Assembly (NCBI RefSeq): GCF_015711605.1
Contig: NZ_JABTEZ010000001.1
Location: forward strand, 2,260,001 to 2,324,000
Direction of reading: 5' to 3'
Source: Planomonospora sp. ID67723
GTDB lineage: Bacteria > Actinomycetota > Actinomycetes > Streptosporangiales > Streptosporangiaceae
DNA: 64,000 nucleotides
The notes beneath the pieces are model-generated. The model saw only the letters and a list, made by a program, of their open reading frames with translations, was not told the origin of the DNA and did not search any database. Positions 17,895-27,118 of the stretch are shown here, piece after piece. The number at the start of each line of letters is the position of its first letter. Position 1 is the stretch's first letter. The position numbers and the translations under genes were made by a program.

Positions 17895-18202
17895 CAGTTG
17901 GTCTCGCCCGCGAAATACTCGGCCGCCCGGCGCAGGATGTCGCGCTCGGTCTTCAGCTCCCGAATCCGGGCCTGAAGCTGCTTGTTCTCCTGCTCAAGCG
18001 CGACCTCGGCAGCTGCCGGCCGGGCCGGTGCCGCCGCGGTCGGAGTGGTACCGGCCGCGCGTGCCTGCTGTACCCACAGACGCAGCGTCTCGCGGTTGAC
18101 GCCCAGGTCCTCGGCCACCGATGCGTAGGTCCGGGCCGGGTCCGACAGGTACAGCGCGACGGCGTCGGCCTTGAACTCGGCCGAGTAGGCCTTCATGGCC
18201 AT
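17891..18202 (-). CDS. IS3-family OrfA
   Basis: A 103-residue helix-turn-helix protein (KAYSAEFKADAVALYLSDPA, VAEDLGVNRETLRLWVQQAR) with a C-terminal leucine-zipper-like part EQENKQLQARIRELKTERDI. The ATG at 18202 is chosen because AAGGAG stands at the right distance. Its end overlaps orfB by four bases. Normal frameshifting would fuse it to orfB, but orfB is broken. Confidence 0.85.
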   Translation of the reverse strand: MAMKAYSAEFKADAVALYLSDPARTYASVAEDLGVNRETLRLWVQQARAAGTTPTAAAPARPAAAEVALEQENKQLQARIRELKTERDILRRAAEYFAGETNW

Positions 18203-18538
18203 GCAGAACTCCTTGGTCTCCAGATCTCCATGATCCGGCACTCAAGGTGTCCACACTTCAGGGCGAGGACCCCACGCTGGTTGGGACGGCCACGTCTTCG
18301 GTGACTTTCTGAACACGCTGGCGCTTGGTCTGGTAGGTCTTGCTCACGGTCCCGGTCTCCTTGCTCGGAGTGATTTGGCGATTGCCCGAGACCTACCACC
18401 AGGTAGGCCCCGAGGCGGGGACCGCCACTTCAAGTTCTACGAGCTACGGGACAACCTCCCCCTCAGACGATGCCGCCTCGGCGCCACGATGCACCGCCGG
18501 CCCCTCTTCCGGCCCTCGCACGCGGATCGGTGAGCGAC
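18203..18538. other. Gene-free stretch behind the IS3 remnant
   Basis: No convincing gene. It contains a perfect 10-bp inverted repeat TGGTAGGTCT (18331-18340) / AGACCTACCA (18389-18398), 48 bp apart, which may be an old element end or an operator. The right end of the IS3 remnant should lie near 18240-18280 but I could not fix it. Confidence 0.4.
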
Positions 18539-19756
18539 TCAGTTCCGATGCGTGGGCAATTCTGGGCGTTCGTCGGTCCAGCCGATTGCCCGGAACGAGG
18601 TGGAGAGACGCAGCTCCGCCTGCCGCCCGTTCGCGAGCTTGGTTGTGTTCGTCCTCACCTCGGCAAGAAGCAGGCCGGTGCTGGGGTCGACCACGAGCTG
18701 AACCTTGGAGAACAGGCCCGGCTCTATCTCCTCCTGATAGGTGAGCGTCTGCCCGCGCCGGCCCAGCGGATCGGTCATCTCCCCCTCGGCCCGTATGCCG
18801 GGCAGGGAGGCAAGGATCCGGTACGCGGATGCGTGAACCTCGGGCGAGGCCGGCAGACCACTGATGATGTCCACACAGTCCCGCAGAAGGATGTACGCCC
18901 TCGCCTCCTCTACGTCCATCATGGATCCGGTCAGCTCCAGCCGGCCGATGCGCTCTTCTAGGTAGCTCCGGAGCGCCTCGGGCTCGCCCGGGATTGCGCG
19001 CACTTCCTTCCAGGTCAACGATTTCCCTGCCAGGTCACCGGCCGAGCCCTTCCACTTGCCGTAAAGCCGTTCGGCGGTTCGCTCACCTGCCGCCGCCTTC
19101 AGCGGCTTGAACGGGACGGAGAACAGGTTTTCCGTCTTCATGTTCTTGGGGTATCGCCAGCTGGTGGGCGCCCCCGCAGCCCGCCAGGCCGCCTCGTCCT
19201 GCGGGGTCGCGGGCTTGACGCCGAGATCCTGCCAGATGCGCCAGTACTGCAGATCCGGCCGCTTCGCCCGCCACGTCTCAAGGGACCGGCTGCGCTCGAG
19301 CACATAGCTGCGCGTGGGGTCGGTCAACATCCACTGGCTGACGGTCGCGGTGCGCCAGTAGTCGCCGCTCGCAGGGGCCTTCTCCGCGGCGACGGCAGCG
19401 GCGAGCAGGATCTGCCGGGCGGTCGGTCCGGCCGTCGCGGACACCGACGTGCCGGGCTGAGGCGCGACAGAGATCGTGTTGTCGGACAGCATCGCAGGGG
19501 CGACGACCGCTACCGCGGCGGCGGCCGCGACCAGGCCGAGCAGAGCGCGGCCAGGAGAGAGCAGGAGCCGCCGCCGTGCCGGAACACGCTCCGGCGAGGC
19601 GGTCTGCGTCAGCAGCGCGTCCGCTCCCGCCGAGACCGTGGACGGCCGCGTGGTCGCGGCGGCGATGATCCGGTCGAGCCGTTCCGGATCGTCCACCGGC
19701 TTGAGCGAGGCGGGACGAGTGGCAGAGAGCGACTTCATCACGTCGGTCTTCTTCAC
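18539..19756 (-). CDS. CU044_5270-type membrane-anchored protein
   Basis: A 405-residue protein from a GTG that overlaps the sigma-factor stop (GTGA). A single membrane segment lies at about residues 68-90 (RALLGLVAAAAAVAVVAPAM), leaving an N-terminal cytoplasmic part of about 65 residues and a large outside domain with LTYQEEIEPGLFSKVQLVVD. This architecture next to an ECF sigma gene is common in actinobacteria under the CU044_5270 name. A role as partner or regulator of the sigma factor is plausible but unproven; no zinc anti-sigma motif is seen. Confidence 0.7.
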   Translation of the reverse strand: MKKTDVMKSLSATRPASLKPVDDPERLDRIIAAATTRPSTVSAGADALLTQTASPERVPARRRLLLSPGRALLGLVAAAAAVAVVAPAMLSDNTISVAPQPGTSVSATAGPTARQILLAAAVAAEKAPASGDYWRTATVSQWMLTDPTRSYVLERSRSLETWRAKRPDLQYWRIWQDLGVKPATPQDEAAWRAAGAPTSWRYPKNMKTENLFSVPFKPLKAAAGERTAERLYGKWKGSAGDLAGKSLTWKEVRAIPGEPEALRSYLEERIGRLELTGSMMDVEEARAYILLRDCVDIISGLPASPEVHASAYRILASLPGIRAEGEMTDPLGRRGQTLTYQEEIEPGLFSKVQLVVDPSTGLLLAEVRTNTTKLANGRQAELRLSTSFRAIGWTDERPELPTHRN

Positions 19757-20319
19757 CGGGTTGACTCCTTTGCAGATTCCAGCGATTCGGAGGAGAACAC
19801 GGCGCCGGTGATCGCGTCGGTCTCTGCGGCCATCGCACGCTTCAGCCTGCGCCGGGCGCGATGCAACCGGACAAAGTACGTGGCGGTGGAGCAGCCGACG
19901 ACCTTCGCCGCGTCCACGGCTCGCAGCCCATGCCAGGCGACCAGCGTGAGCAGTTCACGATCTTCATCGGAGAGCGCAGCGAGCCCCCGCAAAATTGCTG
20001 CCCTCTCGGTCACCGACTCGGCGACATCACGCGCCGTCAGCTCCGTGGCCGAGCCCCAAGCCGACAGCTCGTCCTCCAGCGACTGACGCCGAGCCTCTGC
20101 TCGGTAGGACTCGCGCAGTACGTTGCGGGCAACGCCGAGCAGCCATGGGAGCGCCTCATCCGGCACGTCGTCGATCCGCCGCCACGCGACGCAGAATGTC
20201 TCACTCGCCACCTCCTCCGCGAGCTGCCGCCCCGCACGGCTGACCGCGTACGCGTACACGCTCGAATAGCAAGAGCTGTACAAGACGGTGAACCGGTCCC
20301 GGGGACCAGGTTCGATCAT
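19753..20319 (-). CDS. ECF RNA polymerase sigma factor
   Basis: A 188-residue protein. Region 2 is VYAYAVSRAGRQLAEEVASE with TFCVAWRRIDDVP, and region 4 is LRAVDAAKVVGCSTATYFVR then LHRARRRLKR. It would direct RNA polymerase to a dedicated set of promoters. AAGGGAAGGGGGG precedes the ATG. It is translationally coupled to the membrane protein downstream, which suggests co-regulation. Confidence 0.9.
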   Translation of the reverse strand: MIEPGPRDRFTVLYSSCYSSVYAYAVSRAGRQLAEEVASETFCVAWRRIDDVPDEALPWLLGVARNVLRESYRAEARRQSLEDELSAWGSATELTARDVAESVTERAAILRGLAALSDEDRELLTLVAWHGLRAVDAAKVVGCSTATYFVRLHRARRRLKRAMAAETDAITGAVFSSESLESAKESTR

Positions 20320-20491
20320 GCGCCCCCCTTCCCTTAATGCGCCACTAACAGGGAAGTGAGCGAACCGCGCTATTTCTTACAGCCTGAGGGGATCCTGTGC
20401 GCCAGCGGGCGGCGGGATCACGTCCTGATTGCCAGCGTGCAGGTGCTTCGCCAGGGACTCGAACGTGGCGGACCAGTGAGGCGACTGAGGT

Positions 20492-20899
20492 GTGCCCGGG
20501 GCAGGCCGGCAGTGCGAGTTGGTCTGTGCCGACCCTGATGCCCTGGCCGCGTTCCAGCGCGCGTTAGCCGGGGACGAGGAGGTGAACCCGGCGTACCGAG
20601 ACCACCCTCAGACCGTGTGGGAGCATCCGGTCACCACTCTGGAGCCCGCCGTCGTCGCGGTGGCGGCACCGCTGCTGCGGTGGATGGGATCGGTGATGCT
20701 GACCGCTCTCGCAGTGTCCGACGGGGAGATCCCAGCCGCGGTCCGCGAACTGCTTCCGGATGCGGAGCTCCCGCAGGAGTACATGATCCGGCACCTCACC
20801 GCGTTGCTCGACTTCTACGACGGGGCCGCGGAGCTGAGAGACGGTCGTCCTCCTTGCTCACGATCTTTTCTGCTCCTGCGGTTGGCAAGTTGCTGGTGA
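20492..20899 (+). pseudogene. Fragment of an unknown protein
   Basis: The frame has normal high-GC codon use from about 20510 to 20850 (CELVCADPDALAAFQRALAG ... LPQEYMIRHLTALLDFYDGA), which indicates real coding DNA. The last 20 residues look random, and the start (a GTG with no ribosome site) is doubtful. I do not recognise the family. It probably lost its 3' end in a rearrangement. The 220 bp that follow hold nothing I can name. Confidence 0.35.
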
Positions 20900-21118
20900 T
20901 CGTGGTGAACAGCATGATCAACTTAGCGATCAACGCGACCTGCCCGCTCTGTCTGGCCTAACCAGTGGTTGACACATCTAGCGGTGATGACATGCGAACG
21001 CGACCCCCGCTCTTGATCGACTGGCTCGGAACGTGACTCGTCTGGCGGTAAGGCGTGAGATCGCCCATGGGTGCATCGACCGGATGATCTTGGCTGCCAT
21101 CGCCGGAACACACCTCGT

Positions 21119-21841
21119 TCAGGGCCGCGAAGTCGCTTCCGACAGCAGAAACTCCAGCACGGCGTCGGTGAAGGCCTCCGGCTCGGCTTGGTGAATCAGG
21201 TGACCTGCAGGGATCGTGATGTGTCGGCTGCTGCGGATGCGGCGCGCCAACTCGGCGACCCGTTCCTGCGGTATCGGACTTTCCGGTCCGCCCCCGATGA
21301 CAAGCGTGGGTGTCGTGATCTGGCTGAGTTGCTCCAACCAGATGGAATCGGGGTCGTCGATCTGAGCCTTGATCGCCTGCACCATCGCCCAGTCATAGGG
21401 CAGAGGTCCGTCCGGTCGGGTCGTGATGCTCTGCTCACGCGGCAACGGTGCCGGGACATCTTCCAAAACGAGCCGGTGCACCCGCGAGGGAGCCGCCTGA
21501 GCCAGCAGATATCCCACGATCCCGCCCATCGAGTGCCCGATCACATCCACCCGGTCGAGCGACAACCCGTCCATGAATTCAAGAACGTCGTCGCGCATCA
21601 ACTCCAGCGAGTACTCTCCCGGCCAGCCACTCTGACCGTGGCCACGCAGGTCAAGGGCGTATACCCGCCGGTGGACGGCGAAGGCGTCCGCCACACCGCC
21701 CCAATCCGCCGATGACTCCCCCAATGCGTGCAGCAGAAGCAGCGGCGAGGCGTCCTCGGGGCCGACCGACTGATAGGAGAGCCGGATGCCGCCGACATCG
21801 GCGGTCTGATGATCGATCACATTCCGGACGATACCCGCCAT
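21119..21841 (-). CDS. Alpha/beta-fold hydrolase
   Basis: A 240-residue enzyme with the nucleophile elbow GHSMGG, the oxyanion region LLLLHALGESSADWGG, an acid residue near VIGGGPESPIPQERV and the catalytic histidine in IPAGHLIHQ. The substrate is unknown. The frame is open further upstream, but family alignment from memory begins near IDHQTADVGGIRLSYQ, so I place the start at the ATG of 21841; a GTG a few codons later is also possible. One copy of an IS5-family element lies about 200 bp upstream. Confidence 0.8.
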   Translation of the reverse strand: MAGIVRNVIDHQTADVGGIRLSYQSVGPEDASPLLLLHALGESSADWGGVADAFAVHRRVYALDLRGHGQSGWPGEYSLELMRDDVLEFMDGLSLDRVDVIGHSMGGIVGYLLAQAAPSRVHRLVLEDVPAPLPREQSITTRPDGPLPYDWAMVQAIKAQIDDPDSIWLEQLSQITTPTLVIGGGPESPIPQERVAELARRIRSSRHITIPAGHLIHQAEPEAFTDAVLEFLLSEATSRP

Positions 21842-22045
21842 GGCGGCCGGGCGGCTGCCGGCGGGATCACGTACTGGAACAGCGCCCGAAACCCGTCGGG
21901 GACCAGTAGCTGAAGGAACGCATCCACGGACGATCCAACGGCGGTGTTCGCGGCCATCGTCTACGTTCTGGTGAGCGGATGCGCCCGGCGGGCTCTGCCG
22001 CCGTGTTCCGGGATCGCGGAATCCACCGCTCACCGCCGCTTTCGT

Positions 22046-22958
22046 GAGCCCTTTTCAACCTGACGGAGCTGATCAGCGTGGGCGCAAGGAGGCTGGGTCG
22101 AGGTGAGAGGAGGCTCCCGGTAAGACAGCAGTCGACCAAGATCCGATGCCCCAACCGGGAGCCTCGTTGCTGTCATACCGTGCCGCGATTCCGCTGCCTG
22201 ACCACACCCTCGTCCGCCTGGCCGAGCTGATCCGCGCCCACCGTGCCGAACGGCGCTCCCGATGGCGTCGCCTCGGCCCCGGGCAACAAGCCCTCCTGGT
22301 CCTGGCCCACCTGCGCGGGCGGTGATACCTACGCCCGCCTGGCCAGCGGGTTCGCCATCGGCACCACCACCGCCTGGCGCTATGTGCATGAGAGCGTCGA
22401 CCTGGTCGCCGCCCTGGCAGACGACGTGCACACCGCCGCACACAAGGCCTCCCGCCTGGCCTACGTCATCCTCGACGGCACACTCCTGCCGATCGACCGG
22501 CCGGCCGACGATGCGCCGTACTACTCCGGAAAACATCACCGGCACGGGGTCAACGTCCAGTTCCTCGCCGATCCGGCCGGCCGTCCGGTGTGGGCCTCGC
22601 CCGCGCTGCCCGGCGCGGTGCACGATCTGACCGCGGCCCGGCGGACCGGCCTGATCGACGCTCTGACCGGCGCCGGTGTCCAGGTCTTCGCCGACCGGGG
22701 TATCAGGGTGCGGGCGGCACGATCCGGACCCCATTCAAGCGCCACCGGCACCGGCCGCGCCTGTCGCGCCACCAGAAGTCCGTCAACCGCTCCCACGCCC
22801 GTATCCGGGCGATCGGGGAACGCGCCGCCGCCACCCTGAAGGCGTGGAAGGTGCTGGTCCGGCTCCGCTGCTGCCCACGTCACGCCACCGTGATCGTCCA
22901 GGCCATCCTCGTCCCGCAACTCATCGAAGAGGACCGCTGCTCAGGATGAAGAACACTC
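22046..22958 (+). mobile_element. IS5-family element, left copy (913 bp)
   Basis: The left end GAGCCCTTTTCAACCTGA and the inverted right end GAGTGTTCTTCATCCTGA form imperfect terminal repeats. The whole 913 bp recurs in reverse orientation at 24182-25094 with, as far as I can see, one difference (G at the position where the other copy has A, near CGCTGCTCAGG). No target duplication is seen around this copy alone; the outer flanks of the pair both read CGT. Confidence 0.85.
22146..22949 (+). pseudogene. IS5-family DDE transposase, two frameshifts (left copy)
   Basis: The protein would be about 267 residues: an HTH domain (PLPDHTLVRLAELIRAHRAE, GDTYARLASGFAIGTTTAWR) and a DDE_Tnp_4-type core with D in YVILDGTLLP, D in VFADRGYQGA and E in RAIGERAAATLKAW. 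One extra base at 22320 produces a stop (CTG CGC GGG CGG TGA), and one base is missing near 22700 (GACCGGGGTATCAG). The two shifts cancel each other, so the last third is back in the first frame. Both lesions are also in the right copy. Confidence 0.82.
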
Positions 22959-23012
22959 CTGGTAGACCAAAGTTCGATTCACCGTCGGGCGTGGCGGTCC
23001 TATCGTCGCGCC

Positions 23013-24110
23013 ATGACTACTGGCACGACGGAGTTCCCCGTGACGGGCCCGCCTCCAGGCCCCGCCCTGCCGCGATGGCGCCGGTGGGCCCCGGTTCTGG
23101 CGCTCATGGTGCTGGCGCCGTGGGCGGGCGAGTGTTCCTGGGGTGGCTTCTCCGCCGCTGGGTTTGTGTTTGTCGTCGTGGTCCTGGCCCCGCTGTACGG
23201 GGCAGCCGCGGTACTCATCCGTGAGGTCTCCGTCCGGGTCGGCGGAGGCTGGCCGGCGATCGTCTTGCTAGCGGCCGCATTCGGCATCTTTCAGGCCGGG
23301 CTAGTTGATCAGGCGCTGTTCAACCTCGGCTTCACCGAAAACACCGCCTACGCCGATGAGGTGGAGGCCGCCCGGGCCACCACCGTGCCGCTGCTGGGGT
23401 TCAGCGCCGGGAGCGCACTGACCTACGTCGGCAATCACATCGCGTTGAGCATCTGCGCCCCGATCGCGATCGTCGAGTCGTATCTGGCTCCGGCCCGGCG
23501 TCACCAGCCGTGGCTGGGCCGCCCAGGCCTCATCGTGATGGTTGTCCTGTTCGTCCTGGGCTGCTCGATAATCTTCTTCGACGAAGAGAACGGCCGCAAA
23601 GGATTCCTGGCCAGCCCGCTGCAACTGGCATTCGCGGCGCTGACGGTGCTGGCCCTGATCGGCGCTGCGCTGCTGCCCCGGTGGCGGCGCCGGCCTCGGC
23701 CGGTAGCCGGACGCAGCCCGCATCCCCTGTGGGCCGGGATACTGGTGTTCGGTGCCCGCTTCGTCGCAGACCCCCACGACTGGGCCGCGGTCAGCCTGCA
23801 GGTCGCGGTCACCACAGCTGCCGCCGCGGTGATCGTTGTGTGGTCCCGTCGCGCCGGCTGGAATCAGCGGCACGTCCTGACCGCATGGGCCGCCGCGCTG
23901 GTCTCGGCGGCCGTCTTCGCGTACTTCGTTCCGAACTACGACCCCCATTCACGCCTGGTGTCAGCAACGGAGGCATTGCTCAACGACATCGCCATCAGTG
24001 CGATAGTGCTCGCCCTGCTGGGTGGCGCGTACTGGCGGCTACGTCACTCTCCACCTGGGAGCATTGAGGGGGCGTTGCTAACGAAACGTGCGACCAGGGA
24101 TCAAAGTTGA
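23013..24110 (+). CDS. Multi-pass membrane protein of unknown function
   Basis: A 365-residue protein with about eight hydrophobic segments, among them WAPVLALMVLAPWAGECSWG, GFVFVVVVLAPLYGAAAVLI, PGLIVMVVLFVLGCSIIFF and LNDIAISAIVLALLGGAYW. No transport or enzyme motif is visible. There is no ribosome site before the ATG, and a TCCTATCGT element lies only ten bases upstream, so the mRNA may be leaderless. It is the only gene between the two inverted IS copies, which makes it candidate cargo. Confidence 0.75.
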   Translation: MTTGTTEFPVTGPPPGPALPRWRRWAPVLALMVLAPWAGECSWGGFSAAGFVFVVVVLAPLYGAAAVLIREVSVRVGGGWPAIVLLAAAFGIFQAGLVDQALFNLGFTENTAYADEVEAARATTVPLLGFSAGSALTYVGNHIALSICAPIAIVESYLAPARRHQPWLGRPGLIVMVVLFVLGCSIIFFDEENGRKGFLASPLQLAFAALTVLALIGAALLPRWRRRPRPVAGRSPHPLWAGILVFGARFVADPHDWAAVSLQVAVTTAAAAVIVVWSRRAGWNQRHVLTAWAAALVSAAVFAYFVPNYDPHSRLVSATEALLNDIAISAIVLALLGGAYWRLRHSPPGSIEGALLTKRATRDQS

Positions 24111-24114
24111 TCTA

Positions 24115-24149
24115 GGTGGCGGCTCGGTTGATCCCTTGAGACCGCCACC
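24115..24149 (+). terminator. Hairpin after the membrane-protein gene
   Basis: GGTGGCGG (24115-24122) pairs with CCGCCACC (24142-24149) and is followed by GTTT. It lies right after the stop codon of the membrane-protein gene and would end transcription before the right IS copy. Confidence 0.55.
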
Positions 24150-24181
24150 GTTTCCCGAACATGATCAACAACTGTGGTCTG

Positions 24182-25094
24182 GAGTGTTCTTCATCCTGAG
24201 TAGCGGTCCTCTTCGATGAGTTGCGGGACGAGGATGGCCTGGACGATCACGGTGGCGTGACGTGGGCAGCAGCGGAGCCGGACCAGCACCTTCCACGCCT
24301 TCAGGGTGGCGGCGGCGCGTTCCCCGATCGCCCGGATACGGGCGTGGGAGCGGTTGACGGACTTCTGGTGGCGCGACAGGCGCGGCCGGTGCCGGTGGCG
24401 CTTGAATGGGGTCCGGATCGTGCCGCCCGCACCCTGATACCCCGGTCGGCGAAGACCTGGACACCGGCGCCGGTCAGAGCGTCGATCAGGCCGGTCCGCC
24501 GGGCCGCGGTCAGATCGTGCACCGCGCCGGGCAGCGCGGGCGAGGCCCACACCGGACGGCCGGCCGGATCGGCGAGGAACTGGACGTTGACCCCGTGCCG
24601 GTGATGTTTTCCGGAGTAGTACGGCGCATCGTCGGCCGGCCGGTCGATCGGCAGGAGTGTGCCGTCGAGGATGACGTAGGCCAGGCGGGAGGCCTTGTGT
24701 GCGGCGGTGTGCACGTCGTCTGCCAGGGCGGCGACCAGGTCGACGCTCTCATGCACATAGCGCCAGGCGGTGGTGGTGCCGATGGCGAACCCGCTGGCCA
24801 GGCGGGCGTAGGTATCACCGCCCGCGCAGGTGGGCCAGGACCAGGAGGGCTTGTTGCCCGGGGCCGAGGCGACGCCATCGGGAGCGCCGTTCGGCACGGT
24901 GGGCGCGGATCAGCTCGGCCAGGCGGACGAGGGTGTGGTCAGGCAGCGGAATCGCGGCACGGTATGACAGCAACGAGGCTCCCGGTTGGGGCATCGGATC
25001 TTGGTCGACTGCTGTCTTACCGGGAGCCTCCTCTCACCTCGACCCAGCCTCCTTGCGCCCACGCTGATCAGCTCCGTCAGGTTGAAAAGGGCTC
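24182..25094 (-). mobile_element. IS5-family element, right inverted copy (913 bp)
   Basis: It is the reverse complement of the left copy with one visible base change. It begins GAGTGTTCTTCATCCTGA on the + strand and ends at CTC in GGGCTC, after which CGT follows. Together the two copies frame 1223 bp with the membrane-protein gene. Confidence 0.85.
24191..24994 (-). pseudogene. IS5-family DDE transposase, two frameshifts (right copy)
   Basis: The same transposase as in the left copy, with the extra base after CTGCGCGGG and the missing base in GACCGGGGTATCAG at the mirror positions. Its end reads EEDRYSG instead of EEDRCSG, the one visible coding difference between the copies. Confidence 0.82.
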
Positions 25095-25097
25095 CGT

Positions 25098-25701
25098 GAT
25101 CGACGCCCACGGCGGAGATGCCGGCGTCCTCGCACACCACGGCTGCGGTTCTGCCTGCGACATTGCGGTCACGAAACGGCGGAGAGCCCCATCGGCCCCC
25201 GATCGGGATCTTCTTGAAAGGTGACGGGGTGCAGGCGAGCACATGCTCTGGAGATCTCGTCATCGGTTTCCACGGATGAAGCGTTGCATCAGCCGAACGG
25301 CTGGGACGACTCCGCGATCACCTCTCAAACGCGCACTGAGATGGCCGAGCAAAGCTCTGGCTTGAGAATGCCCTCTCTTATCGAGCATCCGGGACAGATC
25401 TGCAAGGCCGTATACTCATGCAAACAGCATTCGGAGTTGGCTATTGAATGCTGTTTGATTGGCTCGAGACTCTCCCGGCATTAATGGATGCTGCATGCCA
25501 GGTTGACGCAAATCGTGTCTGACGGACTCTTCCGGGGCGCCGGATACTCTAGAGTCGGTGAGTAATGTGCAGGATTTGCACAGCCCTCGCCGAACAAGTC
25601 CTGATGCCTTATCCGGTTCACCTCTTGGGGCTGGAATCAGAATGAGGTCTGTGGGGCTCGGGAACGGCGGCATGTCAGTTCGCGTTGGCGCGGCCGGAGG
25701 C
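25098..25701. other. Gene-free stretch with a long hairpin
   Basis: No convincing gene. A perfect 12-bp inverted repeat CAAACAGCATTC (25421-25432) / GAATGCTGTTTG (25446-25457) with a 13-base loop stands in an AT-richer stretch. It could be an operator, a terminator or part of a small RNA. Confidence 0.45.
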
Positions 25702-26553
25702 CTATGGAGGCTGGACTCCGGACCAGGCATCGACTTCGCACTGCCTGTCGGCGTTGTTCCCCGCGGCCACGACTGCGCCATTGGCACGCAGGCCAAGGGT
25801 GTGCGTTGAACCGGCCGCCACGGCGACGATGTCGCGCCAATCGCCGACTTCGCACTGTCCGTAGCTGTTGTCTCCCGCTGCGAGGACCCGTCCGGACGCA
25901 GTGACCCCGACGGTGTGATAGCTGCCCGCGCCGAGCGCCACCACGTCTTCCCACCCATCGACCTCGCACGCTCCAGTTGCCCGGTCTCCGGTCGCTACTG
26001 CCCGCCCGTCGGCTCTGAGGCCGACGGTATGGAGATGTCCGGCCGAAATGGCGGCTAGGTCACGCCACCCTTCAACGGCACACTGCCCTCGTCGGTCGTT
26101 CCCTGCGGCCAGTGCAGAACCGTCCGACCGGACGCCGACCGAGTGCCAGTCACCACACGAGAGGACGACCATCTCGCGCCAGGACTGCACGTTGCACTGT
26201 CCTTCTGAACTCCGGCCAACGGCTAGCACCCGACCATTCGCGAGTAACCCGAGCGTGCGGCGCCAGCCCGCGGCCACGGCCGTGACGCCTCGCCATCCGG
26301 CGACATCGCATTGCCCATCGCCATTCCACCCCGTTGCCAGCACCGTGCCGTCCGACCGGAGTCCCACCGTATGGGACCTGCCCGTGTTCGTCGCGGTATG
26401 GACGTTGCCAGCTGCCACCGCGACGACGTTCTCCCATCGCTCGACACGACATTCAGCGGCTGCGGTATTGCCCACGGCGAGAACGGTTCCATCCCAGCGC
26501 CGTCCGACCGAATGACGCCTTCCGGCCGCCAGCGCCGACGGGTTAGCGAGCAT
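25702..26553 (-). CDS. RCC1-repeat (beta-propeller) protein
   Basis: A 283-residue protein made almost entirely of about six repeats of the form VAVAAG-HTLGLR-DGTVLA-G-N--GQC-V-GWR. Examples are SHTVGLRSDGTVLATGWNGD and SYHTVGVTASGRVLAAGDNS. Such RCC1-like repeats fold into a propeller that binds proteins or DNA. The ATG at 26553 has the strong ribosome site AAGGAGGTGG, while the upstream frame (CRHLLATTEDPALIP) belongs to the neighbouring transposon DNA. No signal peptide is seen. The function is unknown. Confidence 0.82.
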   Translation of the reverse strand: MLANPSALAAGRRHSVGRRWDGTVLAVGNTAAAECRVERWENVVAVAAGNVHTATNTGRSHTVGLRSDGTVLATGWNGDGQCDVAGWRGVTAVAAGWRRTLGLLANGRVLAVGRSSEGQCNVQSWREMVVLSCGDWHSVGVRSDGSALAAGNDRRGQCAVEGWRDLAAISAGHLHTVGLRADGRAVATGDRATGACEVDGWEDVVALGAGSYHTVGVTASGRVLAAGDNSYGQCEVGDWRDIVAVAAGSTHTLGLRANGAVVAAGNNADRQCEVDAWSGVQPP

Positions 26554-26615
26554 TCCACCTCCTTGTCCTCGGCGCGAGTTCGCGACATGGGATTTACCCT
26601 TACTTCGGGCTGGGA

Positions 26616-27118
26616 TCAGAGCGGGGTCCTCAGTCGTCGCCAGCAGATGACGGCACAACCGAGTGTGATGAGGGCCTGGTGGATGTCGTCGCGGATCTCC
26701 CGGCGGATGCGTGGGCGGCGGAACCAGTGCGGCAGTGCGATGGCGCCTTCCACGACCCAGCGGTGTACGCCGAGCCCGGAGCCGTGTTCGGTGCCGCGTC
26801 GGGCGATGTGCGGGGTGATTTCGAACCGTTGGACCTGGTCGCGGTAGCTCTCGTGAGCATAGCCGCGGTCAGCGTAGAGGCGCTTCGGGCGGCGCAGCGG
26901 TTGGCCGCATTCGCCTCGGATCGGCGGGACCGCTCGGATCAGTGGGATCGCTGGGGTACGTCGTTGCGGTTGCCGCCGGTCAGCGTGACGGCCAACGGGA
27001 TGCCGCGGGCCTCGACGATCACGTGGTGCTTGCTGCCGGTCTTGCCCCGGTCCATCGGGAACGGGCCGGTGGACGCACCACCTTTCATCGCCCGCAGATG
27101 GCTCGAGTCGACCGACGC
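26616..27118 (-). pseudogene. IS5-family transposase, C-terminal fragment with a frameshift
   Basis: The DNA encodes SVDSSHLRAMKGGASTGPFP then DRGKTGSKHHVIVEARGIPL, loses the frame after GGNRNDVPQ, and goes on as KRLYADRGYAHESYRDQVQR and HRWVVEGAIALPHWFRRPRI. These are the catalytic DDE segments of an IS5-type transposase. The N-terminal part is missing; at 27118 it meets a different transposase fragment on the opposite strand. Confidence 0.8.

Noticed and set aside
24910-25263. A 117-residue minus-strand frame across the right IS end
   Set aside because: It runs from flanking DNA into the IS terminus, has no family match and no ribosome site.
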